This document shows, in pieces, positions 44,873 through 55,206 of a stretch of 62,049 nt of DNA. Below the pieces are notes generated by a model. The model worked only from the letters and a program-made list of their open reading frames with translations. It searched no databases and was not told where the DNA came from. A program made the translations under genes and the position numbers. This DNA comes from Candidatus Bathyarchaeota archaeon (GTDB lineage Archaea; Thermoproteota; Bathyarchaeia; Bathyarchaeales; Bathycorpusculaceae): positions 1-62,049 of the forward strand of contig JAUWJK010000001.1 of assembly GCA_030607735.1 (NCBI GenBank). The letters are read 5' to 3'. Every line of letters starts with the position of its first letter. The stretch's first letter is position 1.

Positions 44873-46267
44873 ATGAAGACTCAAATAACTCTTGTTAATC
44901 CTCCATACCCAGTAGGATCGCATAAACATCCACCATTCACACCATTGGGTTTAGGATACTTGGCTTCTGTTTTGGAAAAAAATGGATATGAGATTAAAGT
45001 TATTGATTGTCAGGCATTAGATATTGATTACGCTGTATTTAAAACAGAAATCAGTAAAAACAAGATAAATATTGTGGGTATTACTTCAACTACGTTAACC
45101 TATAAATCGGCTTTAAAAATAGCGGGAATAGCAAAAGAAGTATGGCCTAAATGTATTGTTCTTCTTGGAGGACCTCACGTTACGTTCTGGGATAAAGAAG
45201 CTCTTCAAGAATGCCAAGAATTAGATATTATCGTAAGAAAAGAGGGAGAAAATACATTTCTTGAATTAGTAAAAAAAATTGAAACAGGTAGAGATTATTC
45301 TGATGTTTTAGGAACAACTCTAAGAAAAAAAGAAAAAATAATAAAAAACGTTGATAGACCATACATTGAAAATCTAGATGATCTTCCATTTCCAGCTCAT
45401 CACTTATGGCCTTTAGAACGATTAACAAAACATGGAATTATTATATTTCCCGTAATAACCAGTAGAGGTTGTGTCTATTGGTGTGATTTTTGCACTACAG
45501 TTAGGATGTTTGGACGTCGCTACAGAATGCGTACACCAAAAAATGTAGTTGACGAACTTGAATATCTAAAAAAAAGATTTGGAGCAAACAGATTTACTTT
45601 TTATGATGATGCCTTTACTGTTGATCAGAATAGAGTTTTAGAAATATGCAGAGAGATAAAAAACAGAAAACTAAAAATTGAGTGGGATTGCGAGACACGA
45701 GTCGACATGGTTACTAAAGAATTACTATTAGAGATGAAAAATGCAGGATGTGCATCAGTATGGTTTGGAGTGGAATCAGGATCACAAAAAGTCTTAGATG
45801 CTATGAGAAAAGGAATTTCTCCAACTCAGATAGTTGAGGCATTTAAATGGGCTAAAGAAGCTGGGTTAATAACAGTAGCTGGTGTTGTTCTTGGTTTTCC
45901 AGGTGAAACAAAAGAAACAATTGAAGAGACAACAAAGTTTATTGAAAAACTAAATCCAAACGATGTTGGTTATTATATTGCTACTCCTTACCCGGGAACT
46001 CCATTATATAGCAAGGTTGTAGAAGAAGGTATATTAAAAACTAATGATTTTGACAAATTTGATACAGCCACACCATTATTTGAGATGGGAACAATGACTG
46101 GAGAAGAATTGAGAGAGCTTAGAGAGAGAGCTTTTCAAAGATTCTATCTGCGACCAGCATATTTCTTTAGTATCTTTGGTACAGGAAGATTATGGAGTTT
46201 TGCGATAATTCGGACAATACTTGCACATTTCCGAAGAGCAGTATTAAAAAAGCTAGGAATGAAATAA
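44873..46267 (+). CDS. B12-binding radical SAM enzyme
   Basis: 464 residues. N-terminal VNPPYP and FTPLGLGYLASVLEKNGYEI open the B12-binding domain, which continues with ITSTTLTYKSALKI and LLGGPHVTFWD. The cluster motif is CVYWCDFC at 200-207, then FYDDAFTVDQNRVLEI, FGVESGSQKVLDAM and a late YPGTPLYSKVVEEG. It closely resembles the genes at 50.7 and 56.5 kb, forming a three-member paralogous group. The C-terminus (from about 425) is basic and hydrophobic, perhaps for membrane contact, which would suit a lipid substrate. It has its own 248-base upstream region. Confidence 0.83.
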   Translation: MKTQITLVNPPYPVGSHKHPPFTPLGLGYLASVLEKNGYEIKVIDCQALDIDYAVFKTEISKNKINIVGITSTTLTYKSALKIAGIAKEVWPKCIVLLGGPHVTFWDKEALQECQELDIIVRKEGENTFLELVKKIETGRDYSDVLGTTLRKKEKIIKNVDRPYIENLDDLPFPAHHLWPLERLTKHGIIIFPVITSRGCVYWCDFCTTVRMFGRRYRMRTPKNVVDELEYLKKRFGANRFTFYDDAFTVDQNRVLEICREIKNRKLKIEWDCETRVDMVTKELLLEMKNAGCASVWFGVESGSQKVLDAMRKGISPTQIVEAFKWAKEAGLITVAGVVLGFPGETKETIEETTKFIEKLNPNDVGYYIATPYPGTPLYSKVVEEGILKTNDFDKFDTATPLFEMGTMTGEELRELRERAFQRFYLRPAYFFSIFGTGRLWSFAIIRTILAHFRRAVLKKLGMK

Positions 46268-46293
46268 AAAAAATATTTGTGACTATGAAAGTT

Positions 46294-47742
46294 CTAATTC
46301 TTGCCTAGTAATAATTTCAAAGTTTTAGTTGGATTCATAATAGCACGTATGATCTTATCTCGTGTAAAAATTGGATTTACTGAATTTGCTATTTTACATA
46401 AGGTAATCAGATCTTCAGCTGAAAATTCTGGAGTTTCTATTAGAGGTTCAGCAGTAGCCAACGCATCTTCACAAAAACCAGGCCTAAGATATCCTCCATT
46501 TTTCGCTTGTTGATAAAGTTCTGTTCCATATATTGGACTTGCTATACTAAAAATGAAACTGTCAGCGCCCAACCGTCTTAATTTATAGGCAAAATTTATT
46601 GTTGCTTTAATGTCATCTTTTGTTTCACCAATCAAACCTATTACAAAAAAGCAACCTACTTTGAGACCAATTTTTTTGCATATTCTAACAGCTTTTTCGA
46701 CACTCTTTAGATCAAGATTCTTTTTAATAATAGTGTCTACAATTTTTTGGACACCTGACTCAGGAGCTAAGCGAATTTTTTTGCAACCAGCTTTTTTCAT
46801 TTTTCTTAATAGCAATTCGTCAAGTGTATCTGCTCTAACGCCACTGGGTGTAAACCATTCAACATGAATCCCTTTCTTGATAATTAAATCACAAATGCAT
46901 TCCATGCGATTTCTATCTAGCGTCATATTATCGTCTAGGAAATCGATTTGTTTTATTCCATAAATATTTACTAAATGTTCGATTTCTGCAACAACGTTCT
47001 GAGGACTTCTACCACGCCATTTCCGTCCCCATACAGTATGATGAGTGCAAAATACACAACTAAAAGGACATCCTCTACTGGTTATCATTATAGTCCAGGG
47101 TTTTTTTATAACCCCTCTAAGAGGATTCTCTTTTACAGCAATAGCATACTCATTCATTGGAAGTAAGTGCCTTGCGGGTAATGGAAGAGAGTCTAAATCT
47201 TCAATGATAGGTCTAGCTGGAGTTATCACTACTTTATTATTCTTAATAAATGCTAAACCTTTAATTTTTTCAAGCTTAGAAAAACCCTGTTTTAAGTTAT
47301 TAACTAACTCCAGAATAGTATTCTCAGCTTCACCAATCACTACAAAATCTATTTCTTCATGTTCAAGACAAGCTTTTGGTCTGGCAGAAGGATGTTGACC
47401 GTATAGTATTGTGACGATTTTACTATTGATTTGTTTAATTTTTAAAGAAACCTCAAAAGCGGTTCTAGACCATCCAGAGAAAGGAACTTCTATGATTACT
47501 ACTTCAGGAGACCATATTTTGATCTTTTTTTCTATTTGGCTATTGCTTAAGCCAACCCTATAAGTAGTTTTATTTATTTCTTGCAGATTGCTACGTCCCT
47601 CAGTGGGCGAATCTATTACATAAACTTCATTCGTTTTTTCTAGAACTGCAGCCATATAAGCTAATGGAATAGGAGGAAAAACGCTTGGTTTTCCCCATAC
47701 CTTTGGTTGAATTCTAGGGGGATTAATTAAACAAACTCGCAT
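46294..47742 (-). CDS. B12-binding radical SAM enzyme
   Basis: 482 residues. The N-terminus CLINPPRIQPKVWGKP and FPPIPLAYMAAVLEKTNEV begins a B12-binding domain, with LYGQHPSARPKACLEHEEI and FVVIGEAENTILEL further on. The radical SAM cluster motif is CPFSCVFC at 225-232, followed by FLDDNMTLDRNRMECI and LAPESGVQKIVDTI. Compared with its plus-strand neighbours it has an insertion near residues 45-75. It converges on the gene at 44.9-46.3 kb with 26 bases between stops. Substrate unknown. ATG at 47742 is the start of the VCLINPP segment. Confidence 0.82.
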   Translation of the reverse strand: MRVCLINPPRIQPKVWGKPSVFPPIPLAYMAAVLEKTNEVYVIDSPTEGRSNLQEINKTTYRVGLSNSQIEKKIKIWSPEVVIIEVPFSGWSRTAFEVSLKIKQINSKIVTILYGQHPSARPKACLEHEEIDFVVIGEAENTILELVNNLKQGFSKLEKIKGLAFIKNNKVVITPARPIIEDLDSLPLPARHLLPMNEYAIAVKENPLRGVIKKPWTIMITSRGCPFSCVFCTHHTVWGRKWRGRSPQNVVAEIEHLVNIYGIKQIDFLDDNMTLDRNRMECICDLIIKKGIHVEWFTPSGVRADTLDELLLRKMKKAGCKKIRLAPESGVQKIVDTIIKKNLDLKSVEKAVRICKKIGLKVGCFFVIGLIGETKDDIKATINFAYKLRRLGADSFIFSIASPIYGTELYQQAKNGGYLRPGFCEDALATAEPLIETPEFSAEDLITLCKIANSVNPIFTRDKIIRAIMNPTKTLKLLLGKN

Positions 47743-47882
47743 ATCTGCTACCTATGAGTTTATCCCTAAAAAAGTTGTCACATTTAATCAAATAACAATA
47801 GTTATTATCAAAACATCAAAAAATACATAATATTATTAAAGAAAAAAAATAAGTTAAAATAATAATAAAATAAAAATTACAC

Positions 47883-48872
47883 TTAAAAGGGGAAAAAGAA
47901 TAGTCTAATAAACCAAATTATCGGTAAAATAAATAATATAAATAATAAAATTGTCAAATTTCTGATTTTCAAAGCGATTAATATTTTTTTTGGAGTTAAC
48001 TCCTCGTTTTCATCACCTAAAATGTATTGACCTGGTTTTTCTAATTGAACATTTAATGCTCCCGCCATTGCAGCCATTGGCCATCCATGATTTCTGCTAG
48101 GAGTTTTCGAATAATCTCTAAAAGCGATTTTCCAAGATGCACGATAATTTTCGCCACTTAAAAAAGATGCGAATATTATTAGGAGTGCAGCAAATCTGGT
48201 GGGTATATAATTAACTACTGTATCAAGTTTCGCACTAAACCAACCAATATTTTTATGTTCTTCATCTTTAAAGCCGACCATACCATCCAAAGTATTTATC
48301 GCTTTGAAAATTATTGCGCCTGTAACTCCAAAAAAAGCATAAAATATTATTGGTGAAAGTTTGAAATCAATAAGATTTTCTGCCATTGATTCAATTACAG
48401 AAGATGTTATCTGGGACCCTGTTAGATTTGCAGAGTTTCTACGAGAGAAATGCGCAAATTTTCTTGCAGCTTCTAAATTTGAGGCTTCTATAGACTTAGC
48501 AGCAGCTTTTGCCCAATCAGTCTCAAGTTTAATACAGATTGTAAATTTTAAAAAAATAATTGCAAAAAAAGCATAGAGACCTATATGCAAAAAAGTAAAC
48601 AAGGCACCTAATCCGAAGTAAAAAGGCAATGAAAAAGTAAAGATTACAACTAATCCTAACAAAGCACCATTTAATTTTGCGATTTTTGGATTAGAATTTT
48701 TGAAATATGGCTTAATAAAACCAATGAAATTACCAATAATTACTGCAGGATGTAATTTATAAATCAAACTTTGGGGATTATTTGGTGAGGGATCCCCTAA
48801 AACCAAATCCAATAAAATGGCTAAAAAAAGAATAGAAATTGGGAGGAATATGGAAAGTATTGGGATCATCAT
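47883..48872 (-). CDS. cbiB: Adenosylcobinamide-phosphate synthase
   Basis: Membrane ligase attaching aminopropanol phosphate to adenosylcobyric acid. The 329-residue protein starts with a hydrophobic segment leading to LVLGDPSPNNPQSLIYKLHP, the CbiB signature. ESMAENLIDFKLSPIIFYAFFG and the GMVGFKDEEHKNIGWFSAKLD block (about 193-213) are the catalytic-region motifs, and NHGWPMAAMAGALNV follows. Five or more helices. Start ATG at 48872 or 48869. Its product pairs with CobD, encoded 5 kb upstream on the other strand, so the aminopropanol branch is complete here. Confidence 0.92.
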   Translation of the reverse strand: MMIPILSIFLPISILFLAILLDLVLGDPSPNNPQSLIYKLHPAVIIGNFIGFIKPYFKNSNPKIAKLNGALLGLVVIFTFSLPFYFGLGALFTFLHIGLYAFFAIIFLKFTICIKLETDWAKAAAKSIEASNLEAARKFAHFSRRNSANLTGSQITSSVIESMAENLIDFKLSPIIFYAFFGVTGAIIFKAINTLDGMVGFKDEEHKNIGWFSAKLDTVVNYIPTRFAALLIIFASFLSGENYRASWKIAFRDYSKTPSRNHGWPMAAMAGALNVQLEKPGQYILGDENEELTPKKILIALKIRNLTILLFILFILPIIWFIRLFFFPF

Positions 48873-48991
48873 TAGTTTACTGAAGTTTCAGTCAAAGTAT
48901 ATAATTTATGTGTATCGATTTGAGCTAGATACAAAAAGGATGATGAATACGCCTAAAAATTATTAAAAATAAAAGTGATCAAATACTGTTA

Positions 48992-50560
48992 TTAACCACT
49001 GTAAACAATTTTTCCACCAATTATAGTAGTTGTAACAATAATACCCTCTATCTTATTGGAAGAAATTTTGGTTGGGTCTTCAGAGAGTACAGCTAAGTCA
49101 GCTAATTTGCCTGCTTCAATTGAACCTTTGCAGTTTTCCTCTTTGGTGGAATAAGCTGCATTTATTGTATACATTGTCAAAGCTTCAGTTATGTTTATCG
49201 CTTCTTCAATAAAATACTGTTTATTCACTATGGTCTGAATTCCTAAAAAAGGATTAATTGGTTCCATTGGACAATCAGACCCTCCAAGAAGCAGGATATC
49301 ATTATCAATAAGGGTTCGCAGGGGAAAAAGCCATCGTGCTCTGGTTTGGCCCAAGTTGTCAATAGCGGACCAAGTCTTGAATTCTGAATTTATTACACAT
49401 GGTTGTACTGAAACCATTGTCTTCTGGCGTTTCATTCTTTCTAACAAATTCTTATTAAGTAAAGCTGCTTGTTCTAAACGAATTCTAGTTTCTTGAATTT
49501 TGTTAGTGACTTTTTCAATAGAAATTAAAGCTGCTTCAACAGCTTTATCTCCCATCGCATGAATGATAAGTTGAAATCCAGATTGAAGAATCTCAATAAC
49601 AGAAGAGTTCAAACAATCTTGTGTGTACAATAATTTTCCAGTTGATTTGAATTCATCTCTGTATGGATAAAAAAGAGCTGCAGTTTTATTAGCCAAATAT
49701 CCATCAGCAGAGATTTCAATTGCACCAATTCTTAATGAGTTCTTTTGTAAGTTAAATTGTAAATTGTGTCCAAGTTCTTTTTTCCATATTTCAAACGGAA
49801 TAACAACGTATATTCTTAAAGGTAACAAATTATGACTTAGTTTTTTAATTATTGACAATTCTATAGGGGTCAACACCATCCAATGAATACTTGTTATTCC
49901 AGTTTCAACAATTTTTGAACATGCTAATTTAGTCAATTCCAAAAGATCATCTGGGGCTGGTTCGGGAATAGATTTCCAGATGAAATCCATAGCTTTTCCT
50001 TTAAGAATTCCTGTTGGATCACCTGTAATTGGGTTTTTTCCAATTATTCCTTCTGTAGACAATATAGTTGTCTGACGAGTAATTTTAGCAAATTCTAAAG
50101 CTTTGCTATTAACTAAACAGAATTTTCCACTATGATGATAAAAAACAACTGGATTCTCAGGAGCTACTAGATCAAGATCGAAACGGGTTGGAAATTTTTT
50201 TGGCACAAATAAAGTATCATTCCATCCCCGACCTAAAATCCATTTACTTGGAGAAATTTTCATTATTTTCTTTTTCAAAATGTTTTGTAGGTCCTTAATG
50301 GATTTGCAGTTATTCAGATTGAGCCACAGTAAGAGTCTTCCGAAATCTGTAACGTGAATATGGGTATCGATAAATCCTGGAATAACTGTTTTTCCTTCTA
50401 GTTGGATTACCTTAGTATTATTATCAATTAACAAAATTACTTCTCTAGTTGTTCCAACCTTGATTATTTGCTCACCCTTAATTGCAATAGCTTCAGCTCT
50501 AGGAGTTGAGCGACACATAGTCAGTATATTTCCATTAATTAACGCTAGATCTGCAGACAT
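48992..50560 (-). CDS. Amidohydrolase, YtcJ-like
   Basis: 522-residue cytoplasmic metal-dependent hydrolase (amidohydrolase 3 group). VIPGFIDTHIHVTDFGRL (about 57-74) gives the HxH metal pair, HAMGDKAVEAAL and GGSDCPMEPINPF supply later metal or acid ligands, and the C-terminal SIEAGKLADLAVLSEDP is the family ending. Such enzymes hydrolyse amide bonds of varied compounds and the substrate is not predictable. Single gene, divergent from the B12 radical SAM gene at 50.7 kb. ATG at 50560 preceded by AAAGGT. Confidence 0.85.
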   Translation of the reverse strand: MSADLALINGNILTMCRSTPRAEAIAIKGEQIIKVGTTREVILLIDNNTKVIQLEGKTVIPGFIDTHIHVTDFGRLLLWLNLNNCKSIKDLQNILKKKIMKISPSKWILGRGWNDTLFVPKKFPTRFDLDLVAPENPVVFYHHSGKFCLVNSKALEFAKITRQTTILSTEGIIGKNPITGDPTGILKGKAMDFIWKSIPEPAPDDLLELTKLACSKIVETGITSIHWMVLTPIELSIIKKLSHNLLPLRIYVVIPFEIWKKELGHNLQFNLQKNSLRIGAIEISADGYLANKTAALFYPYRDEFKSTGKLLYTQDCLNSSVIEILQSGFQLIIHAMGDKAVEAALISIEKVTNKIQETRIRLEQAALLNKNLLERMKRQKTMVSVQPCVINSEFKTWSAIDNLGQTRARWLFPLRTLIDNDILLLGGSDCPMEPINPFLGIQTIVNKQYFIEEAINITEALTMYTINAAYSTKEENCKGSIEAGKLADLAVLSEDPTKISSNKIEGIIVTTTIIGGKIVYSG

Positions 50561-50725
50561 CGAAAGGTAACCTTTCAGTTCTATAATTGAGATCAGGTAA
50601 AAATGTTTATTGAATTTTTGGTTATTAACAAAAAAAAATTAAAAATCCATTTCTACAAAACACATAATAATAGATGTAATTACCTTTTTTCAATTGATTA
50701 AAAAGTTAGAGGAACTAACGCTAAG

Positions 50726-52153
50726 ATGCTTATTACACTTATTAACCCTCCATCCCCACGTGGGGCACCATCAGCTCGATTCATACCACTTGGTTTAGGT
50801 TACTTGGTAGCTTATCTTGAAAAGAACCATTTTGAAGTAAATGTTATTGATTACCAAACCAAAGAAATTACAAAGCAAGAATTAGTAACTGAACTTTCTA
50901 GAAACCAACCCAAAATAGTGGGAGTAACAACATCTACTCTAACCTACAAATCTGCAATAGATATTGTAAAAACAGTAAAAGAAACATTACCTAATAGTTA
51001 TACAATTTTAGGGGGACCTCATGTAACAGTTCTAGATGAACAAACCCTAAATGAGTCACCTGAAGTGGATATTATCGTTAGAGGTGAAGGGGAAAATACA
51101 CTTTTAGAAATAGCGGAATATGTAGATAAGCAAAAGATTAAGAAAATCGATAACATTAAAGGAATAACAATTAGAAAACAATCTCGTATAATGAGAACTA
51201 TTGATAAATCTTTTATTAAAGATTTAGATGAATTACCCCATCCAGCTTTTCATCATTTTGATCTCAATAAATATACAATCAGTGGAAAAAAGTATCTTCC
51301 AATTATTACTAGTAGAGGTTGTCCATTTCAATGCACTTTTTGTTTAGCATCAAAAATGTGTGGAACAGGATTTAGGACAAGAAGCCCAGAAAAAGTAGCG
51401 GATGAGTTAGAGTGGCTTAGAGATGTTCATAAAGCTGACATCTTTGCTTTTTATGATGACACCTTCACTTTCGATATGAATAGAGCATACAAAATTTGTG
51501 AGGAGATAAAGAATAGAAATATTGATCTTCCATGGGATTGTAGAACTCGAGTTGATCGAATTAATCCAAGAATATTAGTTAAGATGAGAGAGGCAAACTG
51601 TCAATTGATACATTTTGGTGTTGAATCTGGAAGCCAAAAAATGCTCAATTCGATGAAAAAAGGAACTACTGTAGAGCAAAATGCGAGAGGGATTAAGATG
51701 GCTAAGGAGTCAGGAATAGGGGTGGCAATATCAGTTGTTGTAGGTTATCCTGGTGAGACAAAAGAATTGTTAAAGGAAACTTTTGATTTTATTCGAAAAA
51801 CAGAACCCGACTACGTGTATGTTTGTCAAGCAATCCCTTATCCAGGCACAGAAATGTATAATGAATTAAAAAAGTTAGGGTGGGAAGTATCTAGTGATTG
51901 GGACCGTTATGATGAGCAAACAGCTGTATTTGAAAATCCTCTTTTGTCTCCTCTAGAAATTGATGAAATGAGGGGAAAATTTTATGATGACTTTTTTTCT
52001 CCAACATATTTTCTACGAAAATCTATTAAAAAAGACTTTTATAGCCAAACAATGGCTCATGCGACATTAAATCATTTGTTATGGCGTATTAAGTTTCCAA
52101 AATGGTTTTTTTCCAGTTTCCGAAAATTGGTTCCTAGAAAAGATGAAAGTTAA
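50726..52153 (+). CDS. B12-binding radical SAM enzyme
   Basis: 475 residues. LINPPSPRGAPSARFIPLGL and VTTSTLTYKSAIDIV, LGGPHVTVLD mark the B12-binding part, and the [4Fe-4S] motif is CPFQCTFC at 199-206. FYDDTFTFDMNRAYKI, FGVESGSQKMLNSM and YPGTEMYNELKKLGW follow. It is most like the copy at 56.5-57.9 kb: both continue WDxYDE/WTEYDT, FENPLLSPLEI/FENPNLPSEEL and a YDDFFSPTYFLR/YNNLYSPKYVLR ending. The shared C-terminus implies a common substrate class. Divergent from the amidohydrolase. Confidence 0.83.
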   Translation: MLITLINPPSPRGAPSARFIPLGLGYLVAYLEKNHFEVNVIDYQTKEITKQELVTELSRNQPKIVGVTTSTLTYKSAIDIVKTVKETLPNSYTILGGPHVTVLDEQTLNESPEVDIIVRGEGENTLLEIAEYVDKQKIKKIDNIKGITIRKQSRIMRTIDKSFIKDLDELPHPAFHHFDLNKYTISGKKYLPIITSRGCPFQCTFCLASKMCGTGFRTRSPEKVADELEWLRDVHKADIFAFYDDTFTFDMNRAYKICEEIKNRNIDLPWDCRTRVDRINPRILVKMREANCQLIHFGVESGSQKMLNSMKKGTTVEQNARGIKMAKESGIGVAISVVVGYPGETKELLKETFDFIRKTEPDYVYVCQAIPYPGTEMYNELKKLGWEVSSDWDRYDEQTAVFENPLLSPLEIDEMRGKFYDDFFSPTYFLRKSIKKDFYSQTMAHATLNHLLWRIKFPKWFFSSFRKLVPRKDES

Positions 52154-52191
52154 ATAAACCGAAAAAATTTTATTTACACATGGTAACTGGA

Positions 52192-54981
52192 CTATGGCTT
52201 CTTTTTGTGTTTTAAAAAGATTAAAATGCTTCCTATAGCAGCCACTAATATAATTATCGTGATTATAAAAATGAAAACGGATTCAGAGAACAATTCCAAT
52301 TCGGTTGGAGATTCAATAGATACATCAATTGGATTACTTTTAGCTGAAGTGTAGTAACTTTTTGGGGATTCCCAATTAGCTGTGATTATCCAATCTCCAA
52401 TAATTTCTGGGTTGTAAGTGAAGTTGAAGAATCCGTTTGTCGTTGTTGTTGGTAATATTTCAGTAATAGATCCATCAGGTTTTACAAAAGAGAGAACTAT
52501 AGATTGATTGGGGAAGGCTGGATTTATTTGACCAACTCCTGAAATGGATTCTCCTAAAAATAAAGTAGATGAATCTGTTTCAAGAAAAATAGTACTGGTA
52601 GTTGCAGGATTATCTGCATAACAATAAATGTTCCAATCATTATTTCCCACATAAACTCTTCCTTCATAGATAGTTGCACTCGACCAACTATTAGACCCTG
52701 TAGTAATCATTGAAAGCTGTTCACCGTTTGTTGCGTTGAGTATATGAACAGATCGTTGATCAGTTACTATATACAATTTATTATCAGAGTATGTTGGAGA
52801 AACATAAAGTTCATAGCCCAAATAATTGCTCCAAATAGTATTGCCTGTTTCTGAATCTACACAAACTATCGAAAAATGATCAACTAAAAAGACTCTGCCT
52901 TCGTTATATATTGGGGAACTTAGAATAAACTCTCCAGCATTATCATTTCGATACGTCCATTCTACTTCTCCAGTGGAGGTACTTATTGCATGATATTCTT
53001 TTATGTTTGAGGAAGTAAAGACTTTACCTTCAGCAACTGTTGGAGAAGCATGCAAATCAGTTCCTCCCCAAAACACTTCATTATATGGAATTTCCTTTCG
53101 CCATACTAGATTTCCAGTATTTTTGTCCAGTTTATATAAAGCACCTGAATTTGGCTCTTGAGATAGTACATATAATTCTCCATCAGCAATTGCAGGAGAG
53201 GAAGTGATATAACCATCAGTCTGATAGGTCCAAATAATCTCTCCTTTTTCAGAATCTAAACAATACACATTGGAATCTAGAGAACCAACGTAAACTCTGC
53301 CATCAACAATTATTGGAGAAGATCTTAATACCACAGACGCAGCAAAAGTCACTGGAATAGACCCCCCTGCATAAGTTGACCAAATCAGTTTTCCATCAGA
53401 AGAATTAAGACAATAAATGGTTCCATCATCAGGTCCAATGAATACTTTACCATCAACCACTGCAGGCGAGGATTTGATTCGATCATTTGTTTGGAAAGAC
53501 CAAATAAATTTACCAGTCCTAGCATCTAAACAATAGATGGATTTATCCTGAGAGCCAAAATAGACTTTCCCATTTACTAAACTTGGTGAAGAAATAACTG
53601 CGCCTTTAGTTGTGAAATTCCATAAAAGAGATAAAGTGGTTGGTCCGGATTGACCAGTTGCACTATGAGCGGGATCATTTCTATACATAGGCCAAGATTT
53701 TGTACCAATAGCCCATATTTGGTTTATTGTTTCATATTCTTCGCCGGATTCTGTGTCAACACTTCTTGTTACATCTCCTGGAATAAAATACAGATTCCCA
53801 TATGCAATTGCCACAGATTCTCTTGGAGCAAAAGCCTCAATTGGAAGTTTCCATATAACTTTTCCAGTAAAAGCATCTAAACATACAAATTCTGAATCAC
53901 TTTGTTCGGAAGTATAAGACATTTCTTGACCGGTTGTCGCATAAATTTTACCATCGGCTACAGTAGGATTGCCAGGAAAAACTAATGGTCCAGGTCCTTT
54001 ATACTGCCACACTACTTCACCTGTTTCTGCATTAAGGGCATACAAATGTCCATCTCTATTAAGTTCGTACACCATTCCATATGCAGCAGCTGGACCAATG
54101 CTAAAATAACCTTCTTGAGTATTAGGATCGAAAGTCCATAATATCTCACCGGTCAAAGCATCAAAACAGTATAGAGTATTATCGTGCGTACCTCCTCGGA
54201 AGAATTTTCCTTTATAATAAGAACCAGAAAAAAGCATGGCACTTCTTGTTTCGGTATCCCAAAGAGTTTTTCCAGTTTTTGCATCTAATGCCATTTGATG
54301 AGGTTCAAATGATCCAGGGAAGATTATACCATCACCATAATGTACTCCTGAACCAACTATGCCCCCTCCTGGAACATAGGTTGACCAAACTTCTTCAGGT
54401 GGATTTGATGGATTAGAAAAGTCCCAAGCAACAATATACGAATCCTGTTTGGTGTAGAACATTTTTTCCTGGGGACTATAAACATTGGCAACAAAAAGGG
54501 GATCTCCTGTTGCAGAAAAAACATTGCTAGTCCATAATACTTCCCCAGTTTCTATGTTAAAACTGCTATTTCCAACAACAAGGTGGATTTCGTCGATTTT
54601 ATAGACTGCTGGCCAAGGTCCTGGAGCAGGTACAATTGTATTCCATAATATTTCTCCAGTCTCTCTATCGAGGGCGAAAACATTTGTTTTTGTAGTTACA
54701 AATACTTTGCCATTAAAAGCTACGACATAGCTTTGAATACCAGTTATATTAGTCTTCCATAAAATATCGGGTGCTTCTGGAGCAGGTCCAGGTGAGAAAC
54801 GAGTAAAAGATGAATCTCCCTGAAATTGAGGCCACTCATATTGGAGCAAATTTTGCGTATCCTCAGGCTCAAGGTTTAAAGAAGGACCCGATGTACTATC
54901 ATAAAAGTCAGCAATCAAAAAAGAGAATACTAGCAATATACTCAAGACGATTATAACCAAAAGAAGTTTAGGAATTTTCAT
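52192..54981 (-). CDS. Large surface protein with PQQ-like beta-propeller repeats
   Basis: 929 residues from ATG 54981, chosen because CCAGAGGT lies 8 bases upstream and the product starts with a signal/anchor (MKIPKLLLVIIVLSILLVFS). Many repeats of the form VYFGSQDKSIYCLDARTGK and GxIxW build probably two eight-bladed propellers (about 60-440 and 460-810). There follows an Ig-like region and a C-terminal membrane helix with a KHKKKP basic end, as for an exported protein held in the membrane. The propeller fold is of the PQQ-dehydrogenase/BamB type; whether a quinone cofactor is bound is unclear since the propeller is also used for protein binding. A longer in-frame start at 55077 is unlikely. 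Confidence 0.85.
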   Translation of the reverse strand: MKIPKLLLVIIVLSILLVFSFLIADFYDSTSGPSLNLEPEDTQNLLQYEWPQFQGDSSFTRFSPGPAPEAPDILWKTNITGIQSYVVAFNGKVFVTTKTNVFALDRETGEILWNTIVPAPGPWPAVYKIDEIHLVVGNSSFNIETGEVLWTSNVFSATGDPLFVANVYSPQEKMFYTKQDSYIVAWDFSNPSNPPEEVWSTYVPGGGIVGSGVHYGDGIIFPGSFEPHQMALDAKTGKTLWDTETRSAMLFSGSYYKGKFFRGGTHDNTLYCFDALTGEILWTFDPNTQEGYFSIGPAAAYGMVYELNRDGHLYALNAETGEVVWQYKGPGPLVFPGNPTVADGKIYATTGQEMSYTSEQSDSEFVCLDAFTGKVIWKLPIEAFAPRESVAIAYGNLYFIPGDVTRSVDTESGEEYETINQIWAIGTKSWPMYRNDPAHSATGQSGPTTLSLLWNFTTKGAVISSPSLVNGKVYFGSQDKSIYCLDARTGKFIWSFQTNDRIKSSPAVVDGKVFIGPDDGTIYCLNSSDGKLIWSTYAGGSIPVTFAASVVLRSSPIIVDGRVYVGSLDSNVYCLDSEKGEIIWTYQTDGYITSSPAIADGELYVLSQEPNSGALYKLDKNTGNLVWRKEIPYNEVFWGGTDLHASPTVAEGKVFTSSNIKEYHAISTSTGEVEWTYRNDNAGEFILSSPIYNEGRVFLVDHFSIVCVDSETGNTIWSNYLGYELYVSPTYSDNKLYIVTDQRSVHILNATNGEQLSMITTGSNSWSSATIYEGRVYVGNNDWNIYCYADNPATTSTIFLETDSSTLFLGESISGVGQINPAFPNQSIVLSFVKPDGSITEILPTTTTNGFFNFTYNPEIIGDWIITANWESPKSYYTSAKSNPIDVSIESPTELELFSESVFIFIITIIILVAAIGSILIFLKHKKKP

Positions 54982-55206
54982 TTTTTTACCTCTGGAATGA
55001 TAATCTATAACATCAATTCTTTGATATTCAGATAAAAAAAGATTCAATGCCAACATAAACTTTGTGGAGAGCTCCAAAATTTAAAACAAGTTTTGCTAGT
55101 TTAGTAAATCATTGATTAAAATAAGAAACCGCATAATCCTTTTTAAGATGCGAAAAAATTAAGGTATCAAAAGAATTCACAAAGGCAAAAAAAAGGTGTT
55201 TTTTGT